Notes under the pieces: model-generated | Database searches by the model: none | Told to the model about the DNA's origin: nothing | What the model saw: the letters and a program-made list of their open reading frames with translations, nothing else | Shown here: one piece after another, positions 8,494-17,658 of the stretch | How the letters are laid out: every line of letters starts with the position of its first letter | How positions within the stretch are numbered: position 1 is the stretch's first letter | NCBI GenBank assembly: GCA_015232315.1 | Contig: JADFZZ010000005.1 | Location: 124,001-188,000 of the forward strand | Source: SAR324 cluster bacterium | Lineage (GTDB): Bacteria > SAR324 > NAC60-12 | Direction: 5' to 3' | DNA length: 64,000 nt | Made by a program: the position numbers and the translations under genes

Positions 8494-9678
8494 CTATTCT
8501 GAGTCACACGCCTCAATCCCAACCATGGTGAGATCGTCGTTCAACTCGGTATTTCCAGAAAATTCCATCGCATGAGTCAGCAGGGTCTCCATGATGTCTG
8601 TGATGGAGCGATCATAAGCGGTGCTCAGCAGGTTCTTGCAGCGTTTTAAGCCAAAAATTTCATGTTTTTCATTTTCTATTTCCAGTAACCCATCCGTAAA
8701 CAGCACCAACTTGTCTCCCGGATAAAAAGGGATTTGGGCATCCTCGAAACGGGCCAGATCTGAAGGAATAATTCCCAGGAGTGCGCCATGACGATCCAGA
8801 AGTTCCACATCAGGTTGTCTGGATCTGATGTATACGCCAGGAGGGTGGCCTGCCGACGCATAGAACAATGATTGCCGGTGGGGATCATAGATGGCATAGA
8901 ATAGTGTCGCGAACTTTTCATCCGGAATTTTTTGATACAGCGCGTCATTGAGGCGCTGTAAGGTTCTGGCGGGTGAACTATTTTCAAAAGCAAACGTTTT
9001 GAACAATCCATATATCATGAAAGACAGCATGGCAGCCGAAACCCCATGACCTGTTACATCAGCGATCATGATTCCAATTTTATCTTCAGGCAATAACAGC
9101 ACATCATAAAAATCACCACCAACCTTTTCTACCGGAATGAATCGGGTGGCAACAGTCGCGCGGGGAAATTGAATGAAGGAATGAGGTAATATGGCCTGTT
9201 GCAGGGAGCGTGCTTGTTCAAGATCCGCCATCATTTTGAGATTGACCGCATACAACTCGCGCTGGTGATCCTCAATTTTTCGTAACATGGTTGATTTTTC
9301 GATGGCATTCAGCATGGCACGATACAGAGATGCGGATGTGATCTGCCCTTTGATCAGATAGTCCTGAACTCCCATCTTCATGGCATTGACCGCAATGGAT
9401 TCATCGCCCTGTCCTGTAAGAAAAATAACAGGTTTATCATAGTCGTTGGCCAGCATGGCCTGGAAAAGTTCTATTCCGGTGCGGGAACCTAATTGATAAT
9501 CAATCAGGCAGATGTCATGCGGAGCCTGACAGGATGTTACGAGAGCCTGCTCGAACGTGGCACACCATTGAAGTTCTATCAGCGTCTCATGAATATCCTC
9601 AACAAGCATCCGGGTGATGAAACAGTCATCTTCGGAATCATCAACCAGCAGAACTCGAATTACCGTTTGTTGTTCCAT
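8494..9678 (-). CDS. Response regulator with PP2C-type (SpoIIE/RsbU) phosphatase domain
   Basis: 394 residues: receiver domain at 1-130 (VLLVDDSEDD, D60 in ICLIDYQLG, K in YLIKG), a short coiled coil (about 135-165, ELYAVNLKMMADLEQARSLQQAILP), and a PPM/SpoIIE phosphatase domain with metal sites in VGGDFYDVLLL, IMIADVTGHGVSAAM, SAGHPPGVY, LFTDGLLEIEN and LNDDLTMV. Proteins of this type dephosphorylate anti-sigma-factor antagonists (partner switching) or feed chemotaxis-like output. GAGG lies 7 bp before the ATG. It is 9 bp downstream of a single-domain response regulator, so the two form an operon. No STAS or RsbW-type partner is visible in the window. Confidence 0.92.
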   Translation of the reverse strand: MEQQTVIRVLLVDDSEDDCFITRMLVEDIHETLIELQWCATFEQALVTSCQAPHDICLIDYQLGSRTGIELFQAMLANDYDKPVIFLTGQGDESIAVNAMKMGVQDYLIKGQITSASLYRAMLNAIEKSTMLRKIEDHQRELYAVNLKMMADLEQARSLQQAILPHSFIQFPRATVATRFIPVEKVGGDFYDVLLLPEDKIGIMIADVTGHGVSAAMLSFMIYGLFKTFAFENSSPARTLQRLNDALYQKIPDEKFATLFYAIYDPHRQSLFYASAGHPPGVYIRSRQPDVELLDRHGALLGIIPSDLARFEDAQIPFYPGDKLVLFTDGLLEIENEKHEIFGLKRCKNLLSTAYDRSITDIMETLLTHAMEFSGNTELNDDLTMVGIEACDSE

Positions 9679-9687
9679 GTTGCGGCC

Positions 9688-10137
9688 TCAGGTGCGGGTA
9701 GGGAGTTTGACAAATGTCAGCCAGAAATTCTCAATACTTTTGATCACCTTGATGAACTGTTCAAAATCTACCGGTTTGACGATGTAGCTGTTGACATGCA
9801 GTTTATACATCCGGTGGATGTCATCGGCACTTTCTGAGGTTGTCAGGACAATAACCGGCAATTCTGTAAACCTTGGATCTTCACGTATCTGTTTGAGTAC
9901 CTGACGGCCGTCAATTCCCGGAAGATTGAGATCAAGCAATACCAGATCAGGCAAAACGGCATCCTGGTATGGATTTTCTTTTCTTAAAAATCTGAGAGCG
10001 CTTTCACCATCGTTCACCACATGCAGGTTATTTTTAATTTTGCCTTCCTTGAGTGCTTCCTGAGCCAGAAACACATCATCCGGGTTGTCTTCCACCAGCA
10101 GCAGTTCGACAGGTTGACCCATAGATTCTGTATGCAT
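9688..10137 (-). CDS. Single-domain response regulator, Rcp1-like
   Basis: 149 residues forming only a receiver domain: LLLVEDNPDD acidic pocket, phospho-acceptor D69 in LVLLDLNLPGIDG, Thr/Ser in VIVLTTSES and Lys in SYIVKPVDF. The NPDDVFLAQEAL start and the VNSYIVKPVDFEQF end resemble the Rcp1 class that serves phytochrome-type kinases. Two kinases with phytochrome-like cores lie upstream on the same strand, so it is a plausible phosphate acceptor for them. GGAG lies 5 bp before the ATG. Confidence 0.92.
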   Translation of the reverse strand: MHTESMGQPVELLLVEDNPDDVFLAQEALKEGKIKNNLHVVNDGESALRFLRKENPYQDAVLPDLVLLDLNLPGIDGRQVLKQIREDPRFTELPVIVLTTSESADDIHRMYKLHVNSYIVKPVDFEQFIKVIKSIENFWLTFVKLPTRT

Positions 10138-10209
10138 AAATTCTCCATTAAATTAATTGGATTGTTAAGGATTGATCGGATCAGAACCTAATGATTTCAC
10201 CATCAGGTT

Positions 10210-11403
10210 TCAATCTTTAATTACGGTAAACGCGACATGCGTCAGGAAATCCTCAAGTTCGTCAATCATTCCGGTAAAGATTTCCACATCGTCTGACGGA
10301 CAGTTTTCCAGAGACCGTCCCTGCGCATTCACCTTGTCCAGATTATGAGAGCCTCTGATTTTGTGTCCCAGTTTGCGGATGGCCTCAAAATCTTTTTGCT
10401 CCAGCGCGTTCCTGAGTTCCTGACACTGATTGCGTTTACTCTCGAGGATTTTGGGCATGATGGGTGCCAGCATCCTTGGGATTGCGACTTGATATACAGT
10501 CACGTCTTCGGCTATTGCGGACGTAGAGGTCCCTGTTTTCGGAGGCGTATGTCGCCCCAATGCGGATAGAATAATGCTCTTTGCGGTTTCATACGTCAGC
10601 GGTTTGATCAAATAGCTGTCACAACCGGCATCCAGACATTTTTGTAATTCCTCTTTAAATGCATGGGCGGTCAACGCCAGAATCGTTGTCGGTGTTTTTT
10701 TCTGTGACTGTTCCCATTGCCGGATCTGTCGGGTTGCTGAATATCCATCCAGCACAGGCATTTGCATGTCTATCAGCACCAGATCATAATGATTTTTCTG
10801 AAATAAGGTCACTCCTTCCTGACCATTTTCTGCCAGATCCACGGTTCCTCCCATGATTTCCAGAAAACGTTCAATGATGATTCTGTTATCGAGTGAATCG
10901 TCTACAATCAGGGTATGAAATGGATGGGCTGTGTGGATTGCTTCGGGGTGTGTGAGGTGGTTCACATGCACCGACGATTTTTGTGTGCTTGACGGAGAGG
11001 CCTCTTTATCGACCTTGAATTTCAATGAAAAGAAAAACTCACTTCCTGTCCCCGGAGTACTTTTAAAATCAATGGTTCCTCCCATCAGTGTGACCAGACG
11101 TTTGCAAATGGCTAAGCCCAGGCCTGAACCACCATATTGTCGGGTAATCGCGGAATCCGCCTGGTAGAAATTCTGGAATATTTTCGACTGCTTATCAGGT
11201 GAAATACCAATGCCGGTATCCATGACACGAAAGTGGAGTTGACACCATTCTGATTCAGATGAAATTTTTTCATCAATCAACTCAATCAACAGTTTCACCT
11301 CGCCAGTAGCGGTAAATTTTACGGCATTTCCCAGCAGATTGAACAGAATCTGGCGCAGACGTGTGGGATCACCGATAATCCGGGAAGGAATGCCGGAATC
11401 CAT
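10210..11403 (-). CDS. C-terminal part of a decayed hybrid histidine kinase (HATPase-receiver-Hpt)
   Basis: 397 residues: HATPase_c ([45 protein letters not shown]), receiver domain ([30 protein letters not shown]) and an Hpt-like end with [12 protein letters not shown]. There is no HisKA dimerisation/phospho-acceptor domain before the ATPase. The reading frame stays open upstream of the ATG through [16 protein letters not shown], the usual linker that follows HisKA in hybrid kinases. The ATG has no ribosome site. The gene therefore looks like the 3' part of a larger kinase gene whose middle has been deleted; the 5' remnant is at 11412-11642. It may not be expressed. Confidence 0.72.
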   Translation of the reverse strand: MDSGIPSRIIGDPTRLRQILFNLLGNAVKFTATGEVKLLIELIDEKISSESEWCQLHFRVMDTGIGISPDKQSKIFQNFYQADSAITRQYGGSGLGLAICKRLVTLMGGTIDFKSTPGTGSEFFFSLKFKVDKEASPSSTQKSSVHVNHLTHPEAIHTAHPFHTLIVDDSLDNRIIIERFLEIMGGTVDLAENGQEGVTLFQKNHYDLVLIDMQMPVLDGYSATRQIRQWEQSQKKTPTTILALTAHAFKEELQKCLDAGCDSYLIKPLTYETAKSIILSALGRHTPPKTGTSTSAIAEDVTVYQVAIPRMLAPIMPKILESKRNQCQELRNALEQKDFEAIRKLGHKIRGSHNLDKVNAQGRSLENCPSDDVEIFTGMIDELEDFLTHVAFTVIKD

Positions 11404-11411
11404 AGCGCAGG

Positions 11412-11642
11412 TTAAATCCAGGCTTTTTTTATCCGTTTCCGGAGCTCTTCAGCGATATCCACAATGATGCCATGCACATGACCGTCTATTTCATAAATCA
11501 TGGGGGGCAACGCATGATTTCCCAGAAACAGAAGGGGATGTTCCGGAATTGCTGTGTGGCCGTCAGACTCCGCAAACAAGCGCGATTCCTGAAGCATCAG
11601 GAATAAAATCAATAGCAAAAAAATGTGTTTGAAATTTTTCAT
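11412..11642 (-). pseudogene. 5' remnant of a periplasmic-binding-domain hybrid kinase
   Basis: 76 codons: signal peptide (MKNFKHIFLLLILFLMLQESRLFAE) followed by the first strand and helix of an SBP_bac_3 ligand-binding domain (PPMIYEIDGHVHGIIVDIAEELRKRI), then a stop. The frame differs from the kinase fragment that follows directly. The junction, near a run of A residues in GATAAAAAAAGC, joins the beginning of the sensory domain to the region just after HisKA. A deletion of most of the sensory, transmembrane and HisKA parts plus a frame change explains this best. Confidence 0.7.
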
Positions 11643-11792
11643 AAATGATTACCGCCTTAATAATTGGTAAGCGTTCAACTTTCAGTGTTTATGCGCTTCA
11701 GAAGCATTATAACTCAATAGCAGAAAATATTGTTTGGCTTCCAGGCCTTGAGAATTCCTGAAAACTGATAACTGACGGCTGAACGCTTTGTT

Positions 11793-13289
11793 TCATGCCA
11801 CCTGAGTCAGTGGAATAGTCCAGAAAATGGTTGTGCCTTCTCCCACCCTTGATTCAGCCCAGATGCGCCCTCCATGCGCGACAACAATCCTTTTGGCGAT
11901 GGTCAGGCCGACTCCTGAACCTTCATACCGGGTACGGGGATGAAGGCGTTTGAACATCTGAAACACTGTTTCCAGGTACTCCTGAGGAATCCCGATTCCA
12001 TTGTCAGCAATAGAAAACTGCCATTCGTGAGACTCCAGAAATATTGCGGAAATGCGAATTTCCGGAGACTGGTCACTCCGGAATTTGATGGTGTTGTCGA
12101 GCAGATTCAGCAGCAGTTGCCGCCATTGTTCGCGATTTCCGCTGATCCGGGGTAACAGATCCTGTTGAATGTGAGCCTGGTGTTGTTCAATCAGTGGTTT
12201 GATTTCATCGGTGATTTCTTTCAGCAACTCATTGACAGAAAAACTTTCAAAGCGCGAATCATCCTCCGATGAGATGGATGCTGTTTTTAACAGGTCGTTG
12301 ACCAGCCGTTTCATCCGTTCGCCAGCCTTGACCGCCCGTGAAATCAATTCTTTTGAGCCTTCATCCATTCGCGATTCATTACGGCGCTGAAGAATCTGGA
12401 TGAATCCTGTCATGGAGCGTATGGGTTCCTGAATATCATGAGCAATCAAAAACGCGTACTCACTCAGTTCCTCATTTTTCTGCACCACCTGCCGTGCGTA
12501 TTCTTCAGCCCGCTGTTCCGCCACTGTATGTGCCTGAATCTCATCCTGCAAGGATTCACGGACAGTCCTCAACTGAAACGTCATCTGGTTGAAATCGTTG
12601 GCGAGGTTGCCCAGTTCATCATGGCTTTCCAGCCTGATCCGATGATCCAGATCTCCCTTGCCGATGATCCGGACACCCTGCTGAAAACCGGTAATGGCTT
12701 TCAGCAGATAACGATTGAATTTAATGACCACCATGATCAGAATACCTCCGCCGACCATAAAAGAAATCAGCAGGGTGTTGTGAATCTGATTCTTACGTGT
12801 CAAAAGACGATTTTGAATGACGCCGGACAAGTGCTGGATGCTGGACATCAATTGCAAGGCGCGGATGGACAACCGGGAAGTCATGATCTTTACCCGATCA
12901 GAATGGCTGAAATGTTCATGGTCTGAGTTCGGTTGCCGCTCAAATTCCACCAGTTCCGTGAAGGTTCGAAGTACCTCCTCGAAGGACGAACGTGTGCTGT
13001 TGATCAGATATCGCTCTTCTTCATTTCCCGCTTCAATGGTGTCAATCAACAGTATAATTGAGTCATAACGCTGATGCCACTGCTGAAATGCCCGTTCCAC
13101 CGGATTATCCAGATAGTCACGGGACAGCAGATTCAATTCCAGAATTCCTCGTGTCAACTGGTGCATGGTGCCTTGGTGGCGTATGATTTTGTTGGACTGC
13201 TCAAAAGACAAAGAGAACAATCCAAACGAAAAGATACAAAAAAGCACGATAAACAAAGCGTTGAGCCAGGATCTGAGTTTGATGGTCAT
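11793..13289 (-). CDS. Membrane sensor histidine kinase (HAMP, phytochrome-type core)
   Basis: 498 residues: TM1 (about 10-28), a helical periplasmic domain (29-170), TM2 (about 173-195), HAMP (about 195-250), coiled coil, HisKA with the phospho-His in FLIAHDIQEPIRS and HATPase_c (REQWRQLLLNLLDNTIKF, DNGIGIPQEYLETVFQMFKRLHP, YEGSGVGLTIAKRI). The AHDIQEP/FQMFKRLHP type of core is that of cyanobacterial-type phytochrome kinases. It starts 5 bp after a solute-binding protein gene, which probably supplies ligand sensing. Its core closely resembles the kinase at 14321-16273. Confidence 0.92.
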   Translation of the reverse strand: MTIKLRSWLNALFIVLFCIFSFGLFSLSFEQSNKIIRHQGTMHQLTRGILELNLLSRDYLDNPVERAFQQWHQRYDSIILLIDTIEAGNEEERYLINSTRSSFEEVLRTFTELVEFERQPNSDHEHFSHSDRVKIMTSRLSIRALQLMSSIQHLSGVIQNRLLTRKNQIHNTLLISFMVGGGILIMVVIKFNRYLLKAITGFQQGVRIIGKGDLDHRIRLESHDELGNLANDFNQMTFQLRTVRESLQDEIQAHTVAEQRAEEYARQVVQKNEELSEYAFLIAHDIQEPIRSMTGFIQILQRRNESRMDEGSKELISRAVKAGERMKRLVNDLLKTASISSEDDSRFESFSVNELLKEITDEIKPLIEQHQAHIQQDLLPRISGNREQWRQLLLNLLDNTIKFRSDQSPEIRISAIFLESHEWQFSIADNGIGIPQEYLETVFQMFKRLHPRTRYEGSGVGLTIAKRIVVAHGGRIWAESRVGEGTTIFWTIPLTQVA

Positions 13290-13294
13290 AGTCG

Positions 13295-14308
13295 TTATCG
13301 AATGAGAGTGATGGCTTCCGGTTTAACTTGCTGCATGGCATCCAGAGAGATCATTTTCAGATAATTGGGAAGAACCATTCCCGCATCCGGATTGCTTTCC
13401 ATCAGCCACTGTGCCTCATCTTCCATGGCCAGAATCAATGCTTGCGGCATATCCAATGTGTACTGGGACCTTCCACTCAAATCGGTGATATAATCATCGG
13501 TGAGTTCAAACTGTCGTGCCAGAATTTTCCTGAATTCATCGGGGTGCAGTCTTATAAAATTTTCTGCGTCATTCAGTGCATACAATACCCGGTGCAGTTC
13601 TTCAACATGCTTAACAATCCAGTCTTGACGGGCGACCAATACAAAATAAAATTCCTGTTCATTGGTGCCTTTCATGACACTTACCTGATCACCCATTTTT
13701 TGCAAAATCTGGTAACCAACGGGTTGCCATGTCATCACAGCATCCATTTCTCCGGTTTCCAGTTTGTGTTCCAACTGTGAGGCTGGCAGATCAATCAAAT
13801 CAAGATCGTTGCCTGATAATCCATTACGGATTAAAAAACGGTTCAGTCCGAATTCTCCGCCAGTCCCCTTGATCAAACCAATTTTTTTTCCTTTAAGATC
13901 TGATGGCTGCTGAATATTCCGGTCATTACGAACAATCAGATTATGCGTCCTGAAAGTGGCAATATTGCCCACAATTTGTAAATCAGTCGGCGTTAAGGTT
14001 TGATTGACAAACACAAATTCAGAACTGGTTGCCAAGTCCAGTTGTCCTGTCTGCACATCACTCAATGTCCGTTTGCCAGTCGTATAAGACTGAAAATCCA
14101 CACTGACCTGATGTTTGACAAAATATCCCTGATCCTGTGCTACCCAGGCCAATGCACCAGCATCCCCTCTAAAAACACCAAAGCGCAGGGGTTGTTCCTG
14201 AATGATTTCGGTGTGTTCCGGTTCAGAATGTTTTTGATTCCACAGGAAAACAGCCAATAACATTCCTGTCATGATTCCAGCGATGAGCAGACTTTTAGAT
14301 TTTGACAT
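13295..14308 (-). CDS. NMT1/SsuA-like periplasmic binding protein
   Basis: 337 residues with an N-terminal membrane anchor or signal (LLIAGIMTGMLLAVFLW) and a two-lobed binding-protein fold of the NMT1/THI5/SsuA type: LRFGVFRGDAGALAWVAQDQGYF, GQLDLATSSEF, DLKGKKIGLIKGTGGEFGLNRFL, GEMDAVMTWQP. No ABC permease or ATPase is adjacent. Instead it lies between two histidine kinase genes with gaps of 5 and 12 bp. This suggests a ligand receptor for the kinases rather than transport. There is no lipobox cysteine, so it is probably anchored or secreted. Confidence 0.87.
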   Translation of the reverse strand: MSKSKSLLIAGIMTGMLLAVFLWNQKHSEPEHTEIIQEQPLRFGVFRGDAGALAWVAQDQGYFVKHQVSVDFQSYTTGKRTLSDVQTGQLDLATSSEFVFVNQTLTPTDLQIVGNIATFRTHNLIVRNDRNIQQPSDLKGKKIGLIKGTGGEFGLNRFLIRNGLSGNDLDLIDLPASQLEHKLETGEMDAVMTWQPVGYQILQKMGDQVSVMKGTNEQEFYFVLVARQDWIVKHVEELHRVLYALNDAENFIRLHPDEFRKILARQFELTDDYITDLSGRSQYTLDMPQALILAMEDEAQWLMESNPDAGMVLPNYLKMISLDAMQQVKPEAITLIR

Positions 14309-14320
14309 GAACTCTCCTTA

Positions 14321-16273
14321 TCAATTCAGATTGTTTTTGGGCAGTGTCCAGTAAAACGTAGTCCCTTGCCCCGCTTGGGATTCCACTTTGATTGTTCCGC
14401 CATGACGTTCAACGATTTTTTTACAAACACTCAGGCCGATGCCGCTGCCTTCATATTCCGTGCGGCCATGAAGGCGTTTGAACATTCCAAAAATGGTTTC
14501 AAAATGCTCCGGCGCAATTCCGATTCCATTATCCGCAATGGAAAATATCCAGTGGTCTTCATGTTCCTGAACGCCCAGATGAATTTGGGGTGTTGTTTCT
14601 CCATGAAATTTAACGGCATTTCCCAGCAGATTCTGGAGAAGCTGTTCCCATTGCTGGGCGTCCACCTGAACTGAAGGCAAGGCATCATGGGTGATCTTTG
14701 CCTGATGTTCCTGAATCAGCAACTGGAGCGATGACAAAACATTTTTCAGGGTTTTATTCAGGTCTGTAAGCCGAAAGGGTTGCTGCTGAGTGTCTATCCG
14801 TGAATACGTCAGCAAGGAATTAATCAGATCCATCATCCTCAACCCCGCGGCATCCGCCCGTTTCAGGATCTCAATGGCGTTAGGCTCCAGTGCCGACTGA
14901 TAACGCTGAAGAAATAACTGAAGTAAATTCATCATGACTCTCACTGGTTCCTTGAGATCATGAGAAGCAATGTAGGCAAATTCTGTCAGTGCCTTGTTGC
15001 TTTGCTCCAGTCTGTTGGCGTAATGAGCCATTTGAGTCTCTGCTGTTTTACGTTCGGTGATATCTTCAGAAATGCCCAGTAGCAGTTTCGGATTGCCTGC
15101 TTCATCAGGAATGGTCACTTTCCTGGTGTGCAGAATACGGAGTCCCTTGTGTCTGGTTTGAATGGGTTCTTCGGCAATATCCAGAAGCTCGCCTTTTTCC
15201 AGAATTTCACGATCTTTTGCTGTGAAAAAATCCGCCTGTTCCTTCGGGAAAAAATCATAATCGTTTTTTCCGATCAGTTCTTCCCGGTTATAGCCCAGAA
15301 GATATTCCCCCTCCTTGTTGAAATGGACAAACCTGAGCGATTGGGCTTCCTTGACAAATACCATGGACGGGATGTTCGCCAGAATGGATTCGAGATAAAT
15401 ATTCTGTTCCCGCAGTTTCTTATCGGCAATTTGCACATCTGTTCTGGCCTCAAACAATTCCCGTGTCCGTTTTTCAATGCCCTGTTCCAACTGCTGATTC
15501 AGAATTTCCAGATCCTGTTTGAGAAGACTCTGTTTGTGTTCTTCCTGAACAAGCTGATCCAGCATGCGGTTAAAACCTGACGCAAGAATGCCCAGTTCAT
15601 CCTGTTGTCCCGTATCCGCTCTGGTGTCTCTTCTGCCTGAAAATGTGGCTTCGACCACATGCACCAGGTGGTGTAACCGTTGAGTCAGCGATCTTGAAAG
15701 CCCATAGGCACAGAACACCCCCACCAGAATGGCAACCAGCGAAAACACAAGACCATCCACTAAAATATCATTCAGAGCCTGTTGATACTGATCCCTGTTT
15801 CTGCGCACACGGGCCCATCCGATGATGTCGGTATCTCTCAAAATGGGGAACCCCATTTCAATAAAATGCTCGTCATCGCGGATCACGGTGAGTTCTTTTC
15901 CATGCTGAATCAAATCCAGACTGACCTGATCACTCAAATATTTACCGATCAATGCCGTTTCAGAATGGGCCATAATTTTTCCATCCATGTCCGTCAGTAT
16001 GATAAAACTGATATCCTTGTAAAACTGATAGGATTGCACAATTTCTGACAATCCTGCCAGATCGCTGGATAACACCCACGGAACACTGCTTGCGGCCAAT
16101 GAACGGCATAAACTGAGGGTGCGTTCCACACTTTGATGATACAGAAACGCTTTTTGCCGGAAAAAAAGATCCTGCACAAAAAAACTCATGAGCACCGCAT
16201 GAACCAGTGCGACACTGAGCACCAGTTTCTTTTTGATGGTCATGTTCAGCCACCATGTTCTGATTCCTGTCAT
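14321..16273 (-). CDS. Membrane sensor histidine kinase (periplasmic sensor, HAMP, PAS, phytochrome-type core)
   Basis: 650 residues: TM1 (about 14-34), a periplasmic sensor with a single Cache-like fold (about 35-165, IILTDMDGKIMAHSE), TM2 (about 170-192), HAMP (LTQRLHHLVHVVEAT), coiled coil, PAS with PAC end (LANIPSMVFVKEAQSL ... ILHTRKVTIPDEAGNPKLLLGISEDITERK), HisKA (FAYIASHDLKEPVRVM) and HATPase_c ([41 protein letters not shown]). GAGG lies 6 bp before the ATG. It is the first gene of an apparent three-gene set: kinase, binding protein, kinase. Confidence 0.93.
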   Translation of the reverse strand: MTGIRTWWLNMTIKKKLVLSVALVHAVLMSFFVQDLFFRQKAFLYHQSVERTLSLCRSLAASSVPWVLSSDLAGLSEIVQSYQFYKDISFIILTDMDGKIMAHSETALIGKYLSDQVSLDLIQHGKELTVIRDDEHFIEMGFPILRDTDIIGWARVRRNRDQYQQALNDILVDGLVFSLVAILVGVFCAYGLSRSLTQRLHHLVHVVEATFSGRRDTRADTGQQDELGILASGFNRMLDQLVQEEHKQSLLKQDLEILNQQLEQGIEKRTRELFEARTDVQIADKKLREQNIYLESILANIPSMVFVKEAQSLRFVHFNKEGEYLLGYNREELIGKNDYDFFPKEQADFFTAKDREILEKGELLDIAEEPIQTRHKGLRILHTRKVTIPDEAGNPKLLLGISEDITERKTAETQMAHYANRLEQSNKALTEFAYIASHDLKEPVRVMMNLLQLFLQRYQSALEPNAIEILKRADAAGLRMMDLINSLLTYSRIDTQQQPFRLTDLNKTLKNVLSSLQLLIQEHQAKITHDALPSVQVDAQQWEQLLQNLLGNAVKFHGETTPQIHLGVQEHEDHWIFSIADNGIGIAPEHFETIFGMFKRLHGRTEYEGSGIGLSVCKKIVERHGGTIKVESQAGQGTTFYWTLPKNNLN

Positions 16274-16629
16274 TCTGAACCTCTTGAAAATAATTCCTGC
16301 TGTAAATAATTTGGTGATGAAATCCTGTGGCTTGCCACGATGTCATCCCCGTGAAAACGGGGATCCAGGAGTGCGCCGATGGATTCCGTGTCAAGCACGG
16401 AATGACACCGTGCGATGGCTTGAATCAGTTGCCGTCACCAGAAAATTTACAGCAACAAATAATTTTGTTTCAGGTCACACCTGAAATTCTGCCGACACCT
16501 CTTATACTTTGAATGGGTGAAACTTTGATTTTTTGTCATGCTGAATGCAGTGAAGGATCTTGTGCCACAGGTCAAGATTCCTCGCTACACTCGGAATGAC
16601 AAACTTCCAGATTTCACCCATCCCAAGTA
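16274..16629. repeat. Repeat-rich gap with two palindromic elements
   Basis: No gene seen. At 16341-16407 a double hairpin of the widespread type GTCATCCCCGTGAAAACGGGG ... GGATTCCGTG-TCAAGCACGGAATGAC. At 16534-16602 a different element with ends GTCATGCTGAATGCAGTGAA and CTCGGAATGACAAA, itself enclosed by arms TGGGTGAAA and TTTCACCCA. Both resemble REP-like small repeats found between genes in many proteobacteria. A partial copy of the second type occurs at 21857-21897. Confidence 0.6.
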
Positions 16630-17526
16630 TTAATCAAGAGGTCGGACATGAGTACTGAAATTCTGCAGGAAATCATGGACAATCTGATAGGACTCGTCTG
16701 TCGCGGCTTCAAACTGACTGATTTCCATGGGGTGCAGAATTGCTCGTCCGGCCTCATGATCCTGCAAATGAAACATAAGGTTTCCCATTTTTTGAACCAC
16801 GTCCAGAGGGACATCCTCACGAAACACCAGACCGTTATTGATCAGGGGGGAGGTTTCCCATGAAACCACGAGTTCCGCCGCTTTATCCGGAAATTTCCGT
16901 TGAAACGCCATCCAGGGAATCGGCCATGTCGCTGCGGCATCACTGTTTTTCAGCAGCACATTCATGATCGAAGACTCCTGAGAACCAACATAGGCATTGG
17001 TAATGTCCTGTTGGATATTGAGGCCATTCTCCCACAAAAAGTATTGGGGCATCATGGTGGCGGCCAAAGCAGTCGGCGCAGGATAGCTGACGGTTTTTCC
17101 CTTCAAATCGGTGACCTGCCGGATGTTTGCGTCTTTTCTGGTCAGAATGATCCCCCGGAAATTGAAATCATCTCCCATTTTACCAAAAACATGATAGCCG
17201 TTCTGGAGTGCCTGAATGGTCTGATAGGGATTAGGCAGCGCCAGATGGTATTTTTTCGCATTTAAACGCTGGTCAAACGTCGCGTAATCTTTCGAGGCTT
17301 CCAGAGAGATTGTTACTTCAGGTATCTGCTCATTCAGAAATTTGATGAGAGGTGAAAAGTCCTCAAACAGTCGGGCGGGATTATGCAGAGGATGAACCGC
17401 AAATATTAATTTGGTAGTTTTGAGCGGAGACTGGTCGGAATAGGTGGGGTTGTAATCAGATCGGGACCTCGAATCACAGGCAATCAGTATCAATAAGACC
17501 GGCAGATAGAACACAGGGGTCTTCAT
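16630..17526 (-). CDS. PhnD-like phosphonate/phosphate-type binding lipoprotein
   Basis: About 298 residues. Signal peptide with lipobox LLILIAC, so a lipoprotein. The mature part has the PhnD/PBP fold: FAVHPLHNPARLFEDFSPLIKFLNEQI, YHLALPNPYQTIQAL, DLKGKTVSYPAPTALAATMMPQYFL, and the end VLLKNSDAAATWPIPW. Known PhnD proteins bind phosphonates for transport, but many homologues act with sensor kinases. No phosphonate genes are nearby. It lies upstream of the kinase island on the same strand, separated by a repeat-rich 356-bp gap. An alternative ATG ten codons earlier (17556) would lengthen the signal peptide and has a slightly better ribosome site. Confidence 0.85.
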   Translation of the reverse strand: MKTPVFYLPVLLILIACDSRSRSDYNPTYSDQSPLKTTKLIFAVHPLHNPARLFEDFSPLIKFLNEQIPEVTISLEASKDYATFDQRLNAKKYHLALPNPYQTIQALQNGYHVFGKMGDDFNFRGIILTRKDANIRQVTDLKGKTVSYPAPTALAATMMPQYFLWENGLNIQQDITNAYVGSQESSIMNVLLKNSDAAATWPIPWMAFQRKFPDKAAELVVSWETSPLINNGLVFREDVPLDVVQKMGNLMFHLQDHEAGRAILHPMEISQFEAATDESYQIVHDFLQNFSTHVRPLD

Positions 17527-17658
17527 GTGCCGTAATACGTTTATTCTCAAGGGCATTCTGTCCCGCTAGAATTTGAATGAATCAGAAGAAGACAGTTTGT
17601 CAAATTCCTCCAGATATTCCAGTCCGGTTTTGCTTCGGAAAAGTTCCCGGAGCTGATG

